A stretch of DNA of 64,000 nucleotides, taken from positions 124,001 to 188,000 of the forward strand of contig NZ_FXAZ01000005.1 of assembly GCF_900177815.1 (NCBI RefSeq). Reading direction: 5' to 3'. The notes under the pieces were generated by a model. The model ran no database searches, was not told the DNA's origin, and was given only the letters and a program-made list of their open reading frames with translations. This document shows positions 47,031 to 55,972 of the stretch, one piece after another. The stretch is from Paenibacillus aquistagni (lineage in GTDB: Bacteria; Bacillota; Bacilli; Paenibacillales; Paenibacillaceae). Made by a program: the position numbers and the translations under genes. The first letter of the stretch is position 1; each line of letters begins with the position of its first letter.

Positions 47031-47702
47031 CTAGACTTCTTCTTTGCCAGCGGGCGCAATTCGATACGTACAGCGTCTGCCCTGCTTCGCCAAGCATTCG
47101 GTGCGTTCCACATCGGCTTGAAGCAATTGCTTGAACAGCGCCAGTTCACAAGCGCAAGGCGCCTCGTATCGATCAGCAACCTGCGCGATGGGACAATTAT
47201 ATTCATGAAGCAGCCAACTGCCATCCTGCTGTTGTTGTGTCTCAACCATATATCCGTTGGAATCTTGAATATTGCTAAGCTCTTGAACTCGCTCGTCTAA
47301 GCTCTTGTCCGCCATATGCGGCATATACTTGTTCAAGAGGGTCTCTTGTCTGCCAGCGAATAATTGTCCGATCTGACTATTGCCGCTAGAAGCCTTATCC
47401 TCCTTAGAGGGCCACTTCTCTACTTCCTTCAGCAGATCGAGCACAAGCTGATGATACTGCTTCGGAAAGCGCTCATCTCCTAACGAAGATAGATGATACA
47501 TCTGCAAAGGCCGCCCCATCGGCTGCCGTACCTGCTCGGTCTCAAGCACCCCTTCTTCTACATATTGAGTAAGGTACCGTCTAACCCCCATCTCTGTCAT
47601 GCCAAGGCTATCCGCAAGCTGCGCAGCAGACATGGAGCCATTGGTTTTAATAAGATGGAGCAGCATCCCACGCGTAGAAGGCTTTCGTTGTCCTTTCGTC
47701 AT
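47031..47702 (-). CDS. SufR-like HTH regulator with C-terminal cysteine cluster
   Basis: 223 residues from ATG 47702 (AGGTGAGG upstream). N-terminal winged HTH (MSAAQLADSLGMTEMGVRRYL, 24-44). C-terminal domain with C170, C183, C185, C203 and C211: CPIAQVADRYEAPCAC-x17-C-x7-C. SufR of cyanobacteria and Mycobacterium uses a similar C-x12-C-x-C-like set to hold an Fe-S cluster and sense Fe-S status. Spacing of the last cysteines differs. No suf genes are linked. Confidence 0.72.
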   Translation of the reverse strand: MTKGQRKPSTRGMLLHLIKTNGSMSAAQLADSLGMTEMGVRRYLTQYVEEGVLETEQVRQPMGRPLQMYHLSSLGDERFPKQYHQLVLDLLKEVEKWPSKEDKASSGNSQIGQLFAGRQETLLNKYMPHMADKSLDERVQELSNIQDSNGYMVETQQQQDGSWLLHEYNCPIAQVADRYEAPCACELALFKQLLQADVERTECLAKQGRRCTYRIAPAGKEEV

Positions 47703-47796
47703 AGGCCTCACCTGTCAGCGTCAAGATAATACCGTCATTGTATCTTATAATGTCCTTACTGTAAATCAAGCATCCCTAAAATGGAAAGCAAAGCCT

Positions 47797-48222
47797 CTAT
47801 AGCTGAAGCTCTTTTACAAGATAATGCTGTACCGAATCTGCAAAGGAACGCAGGATGCTCGGCAGTTCAAGCACACATGGGTGCAGATTGGAGCGCTCCC
47901 ATTCGGTATACTGCTGGACGATAGGCTTGCGCAGCTGCACCAGCGCGACAAGCTTCTTATGAAGCAGAGCGTCCAGCACTCCCTCCTGAGCGATGATATC
48001 CATGATATCTTCATAGCTGCTTGCATCTCGCATAATGAAGCCATCGATTAATAGACTGCCTACGTCTGTCACTATTTCGATCGACAATTGGATTGCTCTC
48101 TCTTGGGCAAGATGCATCAGTACACTATGGTCCCACTTCTGTTCTATTTGTTCAACTCCTTCGATGAGAGAAGGAATCTGTTGAAGTCGTTCATTGATTT
48201 GCTGTTGATCTACATAATACAT
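47797..48222 (-). CDS. DUF86/HepT-like protein (YutE type)
   Basis: 141 residues, ATG behind AAAGGAGG. All-helical HEPN fold of the DUF86 family with IDGFIMRDASSYEDIMDII. In HepT toxins the RNase motif is R-x4-H-x-Y; here it reads R98-x4-Q103-x-Y105, so the catalytic histidine is replaced by Gln. No MNT antitoxin gene is adjacent. The B. subtilis homologue YutE is a stand-alone protein of unknown function, so this is likely a domesticated non-toxic member. Confidence 0.8.
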   Translation of the reverse strand: MYYVDQQQINERLQQIPSLIEGVEQIEQKWDHSVLMHLAQERAIQLSIEIVTDVGSLLIDGFIMRDASSYEDIMDIIAQEGVLDALLHKKLVALVQLRKPIVQQYTEWERSNLHPCVLELPSILRSFADSVQHYLVKELQL

Positions 48223-48332
48223 AGAGAAGCCTCCTTTGGCGTCTGATCATTCTAGCATAACGGAAATAAACAAGAAAAGATATCCATCGAGTTAAAAAGA
48301 TAAACCGCTTACACAATTAGGAGATAGACACG

Positions 48333-48362
48333 AAAGAAGAGGCTCTCATAATCGAAAGCCTC
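48333..48362 (-). terminator. Terminator of the cupredoxin gene
   Basis: GAGGCT (48339-48344) pairs with AGCCTC (48357-48362), followed on the minus strand by TTCTTTC. Confidence 0.6.
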
Positions 48363-48388
48363 CTCATCATCCTGTAAGCCGGATTCCT

Positions 48389-48766
48389 TTATTCCACAAC
48401 GAGAACAGACTTCATCGTGTCATGGCCTGTTCCGCACATAATCGAACAGTAAATGACATACTCGCCAGGCTTATCAAACGTTATCTGCTGCTCTTTGTGT
48501 TCATTGGTCAGGTTAATGTTCAATTCCTTAATCTCAGCGCCGTGAACACCAGACTTGTTCTCAAGCTTCAACAAGACAGGTTCGCCTGCTTTGACCTTAT
48601 ATTCAGCTTGATCAAAGGTAAAGTCGTTTGAAGCGATCATCTTCACAACTTGAACGCCTTCTGGCGCCGCTTCCTCTACCGGAGGCTTCGGCATGTTGAA
48701 CAGCATGAGACCTGCAGCAAGCACACACGCAATGCCGAAGAAGACGACCATTGCCCATTTTTGCAT
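48389..48766 (-). CDS. Membrane-anchored CuA-type cupredoxin
   Basis: 125 residues. An N-terminal signal/anchor helix (residues ~4-24, no lipobox), then a cupredoxin domain. Ligand set H75, C107, C111, H115, M118 in YCSIMCGTGHDTM matches the dinuclear CuA centre of cytochrome oxidase subunit II. Only the bridging CSExC glutamate is replaced by isoleucine. No oxidase subunit I or nitrous-oxide reductase lies nearby, so it is a stand-alone copper electron carrier or copper-handling protein (inference). Weak SD (TAGGA). Confidence 0.85.
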   Translation of the reverse strand: MQKWAMVVFFGIACVLAAGLMLFNMPKPPVEEAAPEGVQVVKMIASNDFTFDQAEYKVKAGEPVLLKLENKSGVHGAEIKELNINLTNEHKEQQITFDKPGEYVIYCSIMCGTGHDTMKSVLVVE

Positions 48767-48927
48767 AATTGTCCTACGCCCCTTTGTCTATTACATTCGT
48801 CACTACTCCCTATTATAAAATGAACGATAGATTCTACAACCCAAAGTTTTACTTTTAAGTTCCATTTTTTTCATTTGTGACAAAATGTTGAACAACCATT
48901 TTTACAGACAATGGGAGCGAGTACAGC

Positions 48928-49362
48928 TTAGTTTTTCTTGTCCTTGTCGTCTATCTTGCCTTCGATCTGCTGATCTTCCTTCTGCTTTAAAATATATATG
49001 ATTCGCTTGACCTGCGAAGGCAGCGGCAGACCGAGTCGGCCGTAGTTCTCCGTAATGCTGATCAACTCATTAGCTAAATAGAAGCTGATGGCTCCGTCTT
49101 TGATCCATGTTGTACCAAAGACAACATCCATATGGTGCGCAAGCGTAATCACCAAGAGCATGAGCGCCTTTTTTGCTAATCCCCAGAATCCGGCCATGCT
49201 GTGCAAGCCTTTCCCTTCTTTTAAAGAAGCAGCAATGCCTGAGACATAATCAACAGCAATCGTCACAAGAAACAGCGTTAGCAAATGGCTCCACTCCCCA
49301 AATAGAAAAGTAAGAACAATGCCGCATGCTCCACAGATGGTATTAATAAGTTGAAGATTCAA
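48928..49362 (-). CDS. Phage holin family protein (Holin_4_1/TcdE type)
   Basis: 144 residues with TTG start behind GGAGGTGG. Three or four hydrophobic helices (FLVTIAVDYVSGIAASLKEG, ALMLLVITLAHHMD) and a charged C-terminal tail, as in the toxin secretion/lysis holins. No endolysin or phage genes adjoin it, so it is either a relic or a resident holin as in many Bacilli. Confidence 0.82.
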   Translation of the reverse strand: MNLQLINTICGACGIVLTFLFGEWSHLLTLFLVTIAVDYVSGIAASLKEGKGLHSMAGFWGLAKKALMLLVITLAHHMDVVFGTTWIKDGAISFYLANELISITENYGRLGLPLPSQVKRIIYILKQKEDQQIEGKIDDKDKKN

Positions 49363-49425
49363 GCTTCCACCTCCATGCTAGCCAGATATTGCAGTGTATG
49401 ACCGTCTTGTCCATCCTGACACGGC

Positions 49426-49480
49426 AAAAAGACCTCTTGTTAGACGCTTTTGTTGTTCAAAAGCATCCCAAAGAGGTCTT
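49426..49480 (-). terminator. Terminator of the GH4 operon
   Basis: Stem AAGACCTCTT (49429-49438) with AAGAGGTCTT (49471-49480) and an inner GCTTTTG/CAAAAGC stem; minus exit has TTTTT. Confidence 0.85.
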
Positions 49481-49548
49481 ACATGGAGGATCTATAATGA
49501 AATGGGGTCACATTATAGCTTTGGCAAAGGTTTCTTCGCTTTTTTTAC

Positions 49549-50856
49549 TTATTTGAAGAACTGCGGCAAATAACTCTTATTGGCCTCCAGCATCTCATCA
49601 AGCAGCTTCTCCGCCACATCAACAGAAGGCACCAGCGGATGGTGTACCATCGCTTGCAGCGCAATGCCGCGATCTCCTGTAATTGCAGCTTCAATCGTAA
49701 GCTCTTCATACACCTTAACGGCATGCAGAAGTCCTTTAACATGGTTTGGCACATGCTGCGGCGGAAGCGGAATCGGTCCTTGTGCGGTTACGACACAATT
49801 CACTTCAATGCTCGCGTCCTGAGGCAGGAAGTCATAAATATTGCCGTTCATTACATTCAGCGTCTGGATATCACGAGTGTCATTATAGATCGACGTCATC
49901 AGCTTCACTGCCGCCTCAGAATAATAAGCGCCTCCACGCTGCTCGAGCTGCTTCGGCTTCACCTTCAAGTTGACGTCTTGATACAGCTCAAACAATTCCT
50001 TCTCTACACGGCTCACCACATCTGCACGCGTGCCATTTTTCTCCAACGCTTCCTTCATCTCTGCAAACATTACATCTGTCATGTAGAAGTACTTCAAATA
50101 ATACGTCGGAATGGAGCGCAAGGATTGCAGAAATGGAACACTCCAGCCAAAGGTTGGCACATTCTTTGCCGTGTACGTCGTTCCGCCATCCAAGAGCTCA
50201 TCTAGCTTTTCTTCGCCTTTTACAAGTGCGGAAGTCACCCAGTGAAGATGGTTGATCCCAACGAATTCCGGCAATACATCCTGCTCGCTTACATCATACT
50301 GCTGTGCCAGGAACTTCTGGAAGTTGATTGGCGAGTTGCACAGGCCGATCGACTTCACCTTGCTGTGCTTCGCTACCGCTTCCGTGACAATCCCTGCAGG
50401 GTTCGTGAAGTTCAGAAGCCATGCGTTTGGCGCGAGCTCTTCGATGTCCTTGCAGATATCGAGAATGATCGGAACGGTGCGCAGCGCCTTGAACATTCCT
50501 CCTGGGCCAGTCGTCTCTTGACCAATCACGCCATGTTGAATCGGAATATGCTCATCGCGCTTGCGTGCTTCTAAGAGCCCCACTCGAATCTGGGTTGTAA
50601 CAAAGTCTGCGCCTGCAATTGCTTCTCTGCGATTCAGTGTCAGATTCACCTGCATAGGCAGCCCTGCCTCTTCCACCATGCGCTTCGCCAGATTACCTAC
50701 AATCTCGAGCTTATGCTTGCCTTCTTCGATGTCAACCAGCCACAGCTCACGAATCGGCATCTGATCATAGTGCTTAATAAAGCCTTCTACAATCTCAGGT
50801 GTGTACGAGGAACCTCCGCCGATTACGGCAATTTTCAAGCCTTGTTGTTGTGTCAT
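49549..50856 (-). CDS. GH4 family 6-phospho-glycosidase
   Basis: 435 residues from ATG 50856, 8 nt after GGAGG; an upstream ATG overlaps that SD. NAD+- and Mn2+-dependent hydrolase that works by redox elimination. GGGSSYTP (13-20) binds NAD, C173 and H203 (GLCNSP, GINHLHW) bind the metal. CNSP type is usual for 6-phospho-beta-glucosidases (CelF, LicH), though the exact sugar is open. Downstream of a sugar kinase by 73 bp. Confidence 0.9.
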   Translation of the reverse strand: MTQQQGLKIAVIGGGSSYTPEIVEGFIKHYDQMPIRELWLVDIEEGKHKLEIVGNLAKRMVEEAGLPMQVNLTLNRREAIAGADFVTTQIRVGLLEARKRDEHIPIQHGVIGQETTGPGGMFKALRTVPIILDICKDIEELAPNAWLLNFTNPAGIVTEAVAKHSKVKSIGLCNSPINFQKFLAQQYDVSEQDVLPEFVGINHLHWVTSALVKGEEKLDELLDGGTTYTAKNVPTFGWSVPFLQSLRSIPTYYLKYFYMTDVMFAEMKEALEKNGTRADVVSRVEKELFELYQDVNLKVKPKQLEQRGGAYYSEAAVKLMTSIYNDTRDIQTLNVMNGNIYDFLPQDASIEVNCVVTAQGPIPLPPQHVPNHVKGLLHAVKVYEELTIEAAITGDRGIALQAMVHHPLVPSVDVAEKLLDEMLEANKSYLPQFFK

Positions 50857-50929
50857 ATGAATCTCCTCCATCCATAAATGATCCTTCGTTGTCGTGTATA
50901 GGTTGATAAATTAAGATAACCGCTTTAAC

Positions 50930-51895
50930 TTATACCGTCAAAGACTTAAGCTTGGCTTCTACTGCCGCATCCAGCTTGATACCGTCCATATCGAGCGCGC
51001 TGAGAATAGCGCCAGCTACAGGATCGGATTGAAGCTGAACACAGCGGGCACGCGGTGCCTCTTGCTTCACGACACGCTCAATCGCATCGGTAAGATGATC
51101 CGTCGTCCCTTTATTTAATACGCTGCCGATATACACGACATCAAACGATTGCTCTGTCATGCTTAAGCGGCGGATGAGCGCTGTTACCGCATTCCCCATC
51201 TCTTTGCCTTCTTGCTCTAAGATCGCAATTGCAACCTGATCTCCTTGCTCTGCCGCGGCAAAGAGCGTCTTCACCAAGTCACTAGGGATGTCTCGCCTCT
51301 CATAGAGAACATCCTCATAGGCTTCTTCGACGGAGCTCGCTTCCATATGCTTGAGCACCAAATCCGTTAAGAGCGTCTTCGGTCCACGTTCATCCCAAGC
51401 TCGGATCATTGCTCGAAAAGCAAGGGTAGATAAGCCTGAGCCGCCTGCGAACCCGTCTCCATACTTAAAGCCGAAGCCGCCATACTGCAACTCTTCTCCC
51501 TCTAAGTTGCGTGCTGCGCTGTTGAACCCGTTTCCACAAATAATTGCTGCGCCATTGAATTGATTCGTTCCTGCCCGCATGCCGATTATGGTGTCACATG
51601 TAATGTAATGCCTCTTGAAGCCAAGCGATGCGATCATGGGCCGTAGGATCTCATAATCCGGCTCTCGATCCGCTCCCGCAAGCCCGAAATAGGCAACCGT
51701 TATATCATCGTGCGAGAGATTCGCCTCCTTCAAAGCATCGTCGCAGGCTTGTCGGATATTGTTCTCGGCCCTCTCTTTGCCGAGCTGGTGATTCCCATTG
51801 CCTGAGATACCTTTGCCGAGAATACGGCCTTCGATATCTGTGATGACGGCATGGGTCTTACTCCCGCCTGCATCTACACCCAAGTAGATACTCAT
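50930..51895 (-). CDS. BadF/BadG-type sugar kinase (N-acetylglucosamine kinase family)
   Basis: 321 residues from ATG 51895 (AAGGAG, 8-nt spacing). ASKHA kinase fold: DAGGSKTHAV (8-17, phosphate 1), GLAGADRE, ICGNGFNSAA (phosphate 2) and YIGSVLNKG (adenosine loop). Relatives include NagK, MurK and glucosamine kinases. With no PTS genes here it may phosphorylate an imported sugar or disaccharide to feed the GH4 enzyme. Stop to next start is 73 bp. Confidence 0.85.
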   Translation of the reverse strand: MSIYLGVDAGGSKTHAVITDIEGRILGKGISGNGNHQLGKERAENNIRQACDDALKEANLSHDDITVAYFGLAGADREPDYEILRPMIASLGFKRHYITCDTIIGMRAGTNQFNGAAIICGNGFNSAARNLEGEELQYGGFGFKYGDGFAGGSGLSTLAFRAMIRAWDERGPKTLLTDLVLKHMEASSVEEAYEDVLYERRDIPSDLVKTLFAAAEQGDQVAIAILEQEGKEMGNAVTALIRRLSMTEQSFDVVYIGSVLNKGTTDHLTDAIERVVKQEAPRARCVQLQSDPVAGAILSALDMDGIKLDAAVEAKLKSLTV

Positions 51896-52128
51896 ATATT
51901 TATCGCTCCTTATCGTATAATTGCATACAACCATGAATGCCCATGCTATTCCATTCTGTTGAAGACCTATTCCCTATTCGTACATCGTGCAAGTTGACTG
52001 AGGTTGATATTCCTTCGATACCTTATGTCTTAAAGATACAACGAACAGGGCTGCAGCTACTACTGCAATTTGCGTGTTGGATGATACTATCTTACTGTTT
52101 TTGCAGGATAGATAGATAAAATAGTTCA

Positions 52129-52992
52129 TTAGTCCTTCATTCGATATTCACTTGGAGACACCCCTACATACTGCTTAAAAAGACGGTTGAAGTTTGACAA
52201 ATTCCGGAAGCCGCATTGGTCTGCAATCATGATGATCTTATCATTACTCTTATCCAATAGATGTATCGCGGCCGTCAAACGCAGTTGGATCAAATAATTC
52301 AGAGGCGATGTGCCAACGGCTTGCGTAAACAAGGTGCTGAACCTCGAAGGGCTTAGATGCGCAAGATCTGCCAGTTCCTGCAGCGTCCAAGGATAGGCGA
52401 GACTCGTCTCCATCGTATGAATGACTTCCTTCAGCACATGCATATTCCGCTGCTTAAGCAAATTATGCGTCGGATTCGGAAGCATCAAGTGACGATTGGT
52501 CAGCGCAAGAAACCGAACCAAATCAGATCGTATGATCGATAGATAGGAGTCCTGCTTCGCCTCAAACTCTTTCATCATGCGGACAAACAGCTTACGAAGC
52601 TCTTCATGGACGCCATGCTCTCGACTTACTAAATTCGAGAACGATTCCCCCATCTCTCGAAACGGACGCATCAGCTCAGGATCATAGCGTAGATCAACTG
52701 CCAGAATCGAAGGGTCAAACATTAAAATATCCATGACCAAATTATCCGACTCAAATGCACGATGGAGATCATCGCTATTGATGAGAATAAGATCCCCTTC
52801 TTGAAATTCCAGCTTATGTCCATTGATTAGATAGAATCCTGATCCCTGCCTGATATGATTGACCTCAAGTGCATCATGCCAATGAAGCCGCTCAAAGCCG
52901 GGATTAACCCCTACACTCGATGAGATGACGAGTGGGAATGAGGGGTGTTCAAATGAAATATTGTCTCTAGATATCATTTGTGGCTTGTCCAT
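52129..52992 (-). CDS. AraC family transcriptional regulator (cupin sensor)
   Basis: 287 residues from ATG 52992 (AAAGGAGT before it). N-terminal cupin: LHWHDALEVNHI (metal-type HxH) and GDLILINSDDLHRA. C-terminal AraC double HTH: TLQELADLAHLSPSRFSTLF and IADQCGFRNLSNFNRLF, ending GVSPSEYRM. 233 bp upstream of the kinase gene on the same strand; likely local activator of kinase and GH4. Confidence 0.9.
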   Translation of the reverse strand: MDKPQMISRDNISFEHPSFPLVISSSVGVNPGFERLHWHDALEVNHIRQGSGFYLINGHKLEFQEGDLILINSDDLHRAFESDNLVMDILMFDPSILAVDLRYDPELMRPFREMGESFSNLVSREHGVHEELRKLFVRMMKEFEAKQDSYLSIIRSDLVRFLALTNRHLMLPNPTHNLLKQRNMHVLKEVIHTMETSLAYPWTLQELADLAHLSPSRFSTLFTQAVGTSPLNYLIQLRLTAAIHLLDKSNDKIIMIADQCGFRNLSNFNRLFKQYVGVSPSEYRMKD

Positions 52993-53146
52993 GACGATTG
53001 ACTCCTTTGTGCTTGAGCTATTCATGCTGCATTAGCAAACGTACCTGTTCATAAAATTTAGTTCTATTATATAAATAATCGAATGAGTGTGTCGAAGCTT
53101 AAGATGCGTCTACTAATGCTATTTATTCGATCTATCCTCCCCCCTA

Positions 53147-53199
53147 ATAATAAAAACAGTCCGTAAGGAGAAGAGGTTGCTCTTTCCTACGAACTGTTT
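53147..53199 (-). terminator. Terminator of the TraB/GumN gene
   Basis: Imperfect stem AAACAGT-GTAAGGA (53154-53168) with TTCCTAC-ACTGTTT (53183-53199); minus exit TTTTTATT. Confidence 0.75.
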
Positions 53200-53250
53200 C
53201 GTTAAAATTTTACATAAAATGCCTTCATCAAAGAGATTTCAGCCCTTTTA

Positions 53251-54636
53251 TTACTGTACGAACTGAACGTCATAGCCTTTTTCCTTCAAAAGGTCCACGA
53301 CCATGCCTTTAACCACATAATGGGCGGAGCCTACAACCACAAAAGAAGTGTGCTTGCCTTCTTGTTCAAGCAGCTCAGCAAGCTTCTTCGCCATATTTTT
53401 ATCCCGCTCGCCAATCAAACGCTGATTCGTCTCGCCAGATGCAAATTGCTCATCTGCCGACAGAAGTTCCGCCAAGCCTTCACGGTCCCCTTTTACCCAG
53501 TAGAGCTGCATTTGCTTCAGATAGTCCGCTGCTTTTTGATTGCCATCCTCAGACAGAATCGCGTCCAACAGCGTATTCAGCTCCGCCTCCTGCTCGCTCG
53601 CAGGCACGTCCGCGAATAGATCTGCTTGAAGCTTAATGCTCTCAAGCTCGTTGATCGGCTTGCCAGACAGCATTGCTTTTGTAATAAAATAACTGTCAAT
53701 GCCTGTATTGCTTGCAATCAATTGCTCTTCAGGAGCTTCGTAGTAGGATAAGGTAGACAGGCTCGTTGTAATCGCAAATGGCTTGTAGCCATCAAAGGTG
53801 CCAGCTGGCATTCCCATCTTCTCAAGCGCCTTCTCGAGCTTCTTATAGGTATCCTCAGATACATGGTCCTTCAATGTCGTGCCATCGTCATACACCATTT
53901 TGCTTGCAAAATAGCTCATGTCGCTATTCACAATGTCAACTTCCACCCACAGATCCTCTGAGGCTTGGAAAGCATCGCGAATGCTCTTCTCCATTGGATA
54001 CATGTCTGTAATGCCAAGGTGAACGGAGCCGAGCAGATACAATGTATTCTCGCCATTTGTAACCTTCCACATCAAGCCCTTAGCCCCTGCGCCTGCTGTA
54101 TCATAAGCATATTCAACCAAGCGGCTTGCCATAACAGCAGCTTGCTCTACTGTGCTAGGCTTATTCAGCTCAAGGCCAGCTTTTGTGCCCTTCACAATTC
54201 CTTTGGCAGACATATAGTCCACTGGCTGTTGATCTGCCAGACCGAATGATGCAGGCAGCTTATAGTTAGCCAGCAGGGTATGTAAGGAAGTAATGACGGT
54301 CTCTCTTGTAATCACTTGATCTGTCTTGAAGGAAAGCGCCGCATCCTTCTTGTCAAAGCCAAGCTGATCGAGCTTCTCGCCTGTCGACTTCATTAAGGAT
54401 TGGAATTTCTCAGCGGTGATCGCTCCTTGGAACGATCCATCATAATACCAGTTGAGCGGATAGATTCCGTACTTTTCACCTTCATTTAGAGTTTCGATGG
54501 ACCATGAGCTTATGGACGGGGTTCCAGACGGAGCCTCTGCATGGACTGGAAATACATAACCTAGCAGCAGCGTTAAGCTTAACAGCCCAGTAGAAGCGAT
54601 TCGTCCAAGTTTTCCCCAATGCTTGTTCACTTGCAC
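53251..54636 (-). CDS. Secreted TraB/GumN family protein with SLH-like N-terminus
   Basis: 461 residues with GTG start behind AGAGGGG. Signal peptide 1-33 (VHA/EA). Residues ~45-180 hold SLH-like repeats (GIYPLNWYYDGSFQGAITAEKF; RETVITSLHTLL), then a TraB/GumN domain (~190-461): WKVTNGENTLYLLGSVHLG, the conserved GSxH, and C-terminal VVVGSAHYVVKG. The fold is that of TIKI-type metalloproteases, whose catalytic histidines would be in these GSxH motifs. SLH modules would tether it to the cell wall. Substrate unknown. Confidence 0.83.
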   Translation of the reverse strand: MQVNKHWGKLGRIASTGLLSLTLLLGYVFPVHAEAPSGTPSISSWSIETLNEGEKYGIYPLNWYYDGSFQGAITAEKFQSLMKSTGEKLDQLGFDKKDAALSFKTDQVITRETVITSLHTLLANYKLPASFGLADQQPVDYMSAKGIVKGTKAGLELNKPSTVEQAAVMASRLVEYAYDTAGAGAKGLMWKVTNGENTLYLLGSVHLGITDMYPMEKSIRDAFQASEDLWVEVDIVNSDMSYFASKMVYDDGTTLKDHVSEDTYKKLEKALEKMGMPAGTFDGYKPFAITTSLSTLSYYEAPEEQLIASNTGIDSYFITKAMLSGKPINELESIKLQADLFADVPASEQEAELNTLLDAILSEDGNQKAADYLKQMQLYWVKGDREGLAELLSADEQFASGETNQRLIGERDKNMAKKLAELLEQEGKHTSFVVVGSAHYVVKGMVVDLLKEKGYDVQFVQ

Positions 54637-54802
54637 TACAATTACCCCTCTCTATTCTATGATATGGAGCAGTATTCAACTGCCTACAGTAGTAGATTAT
54701 ACCACTGAAAATTAATGATTGTTCATTTATTCACTATTTGTATTTATATACACAAAGTTTGCACCTTTTAATGATTTCATTTGACGACTTCTACACGCAT
54801 AC

Positions 54803-54830
54803 AAAAACGCAGCCGAAGAGCAGGCTGCGT
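54803..54830 (-). terminator. Terminator of the LLM oxidoreductase gene
   Basis: Perfect 8-bp stem ACGCAGCC (54807-54814) and GGCTGCGT (54823-54830); minus exit TTTTT. Confidence 0.85.
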
Positions 54831-54858
54831 GATGGCTTGATCGATTGTAACGCGCGGC

Positions 54859-55914
54859 TTAACGTTGTGATTGCTCCCAGCGTTGAACCTCTTCTCGAAC
54901 CCGCGGCGCTACTTCTGTTCCGAAGAGTCGAATGGCGTCCATTACATCTTGATGAGGCATGGTGCCATGCGGCATATGTAAAAAGAATCTTGTGACACCT
55001 ACATGCTTGCGAAGGTGAATGATCTTCTTCGCAACGGTATCCGGGTCGCCGACATACAGCGCTCCCTCGAAGCTGCAGGCTTCATCATAGTTGGCGCGCG
55101 TATAAGGAGTCGTTCCCTTCTCCAATGCCCTCACATTAGTTCTGGCAAAGGTTGATGGGAAGAAGGTCTCGATCGCTTCTTCTTGGCTCTTGGCAACAAA
55201 GCCATGCGAGTGCGACGCGATCGGCAGCTTCGATACGTCAAAGCCAGCTTCAGCAGCTGCCTGCTTGTATAAATGAACCTGCTCCGCATAATCTAGCGGC
55301 TGCACAGCTCCAATGATAGCAAGCACAAATGGAAGCCCAAGCTTCCCAGCGCGAACCGCAGATTCCAGACTGCCTGCGCTTCCGATCCATACCGGCAGCT
55401 GCTCTTGAACAGGTCGAGGGTAGATGCCCAGCTCATGAATCGCAGATCGATGCTTGCCGTTCCATGACACGATCTCCGATTGCTGAATGCGAAGCAAGAG
55501 GTCAAGCTTTTCCTCAAACAGCTCTTCATAATCGTTCAAGTCATAACCAAACAACGGAAAGGATTCGAGAAAGGAGCCTCGACCTACCATAATTTCTGCC
55601 CGTCCATTGGACAAGCCGTCAAGCGTTGCAAAATCTTGAAACACACGTACCGGGTCCGCTGATGACAGAATCATCACTGCGCTGGTCAAGCGAATCCGGG
55701 TTGTCTGAGAAGCTGCCGCAGCCAATACGACAGCTGGGGAAGAAGCTGCATAATCATGACGATGATGCTCGCCCACTCCATATACATCTAATCCTACCTG
55801 ATCCGCAAGAACAATCTCCTCTACCACTTCGCGCAGGCGCTCCGCATGGCTTATCGTGTTCCCGGTCGCTGCATCAGGTGTTGTCTCGACAAACGTGCTT
55901 ATTCCTAGTTCCAC
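54859..55914 (-). CDS. LLM class flavin-dependent oxidoreductase
   Basis: 351 residues with GTG start (AGAGGAA, 9 nt). Luciferase-like TIM barrel binding FMN or F420: GVGEHHRHDYAASSP at the beginning, RIRLTSAVMILSSADPVRVFQDFATLD, IMVGRGSF and the C-terminal GDPDTVAKKI-type helix. Group of the YceB/Atu2307 type. A 20-bp inverted repeat lies 59 bp upstream of the start. Confidence 0.88.
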   Translation of the reverse strand: MELGISTFVETTPDAATGNTISHAERLREVVEEIVLADQVGLDVYGVGEHHRHDYAASSPAVVLAAAASQTTRIRLTSAVMILSSADPVRVFQDFATLDGLSNGRAEIMVGRGSFLESFPLFGYDLNDYEELFEEKLDLLLRIQQSEIVSWNGKHRSAIHELGIYPRPVQEQLPVWIGSAGSLESAVRAGKLGLPFVLAIIGAVQPLDYAEQVHLYKQAAAEAGFDVSKLPIASHSHGFVAKSQEEAIETFFPSTFARTNVRALEKGTTPYTRANYDEACSFEGALYVGDPDTVAKKIIHLRKHVGVTRFFLHMPHGTMPHQDVMDAIRLFGTEVAPRVREEVQRWEQSQR

Positions 55915-55972
55915 TATCCAATTCCTCTTTTCTGTACTTGATGTTCATCTCTCATGTGTACGATCATTCTTA

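Noticed and set aside
46819-47097. 92-codon minus frame
   Set aside because: Runs through the terminator of the SufR-like gene and lacks an SD.
47797-48222. Active HepT-MNT toxin-antitoxin system
   Set aside because: Catalytic His replaced and no nucleotidyltransferase partner.
48928-49362. Prophage at the holin gene
   Set aside because: Flanking genes are cellular; no terminase, tail, integrase or endolysin seen.
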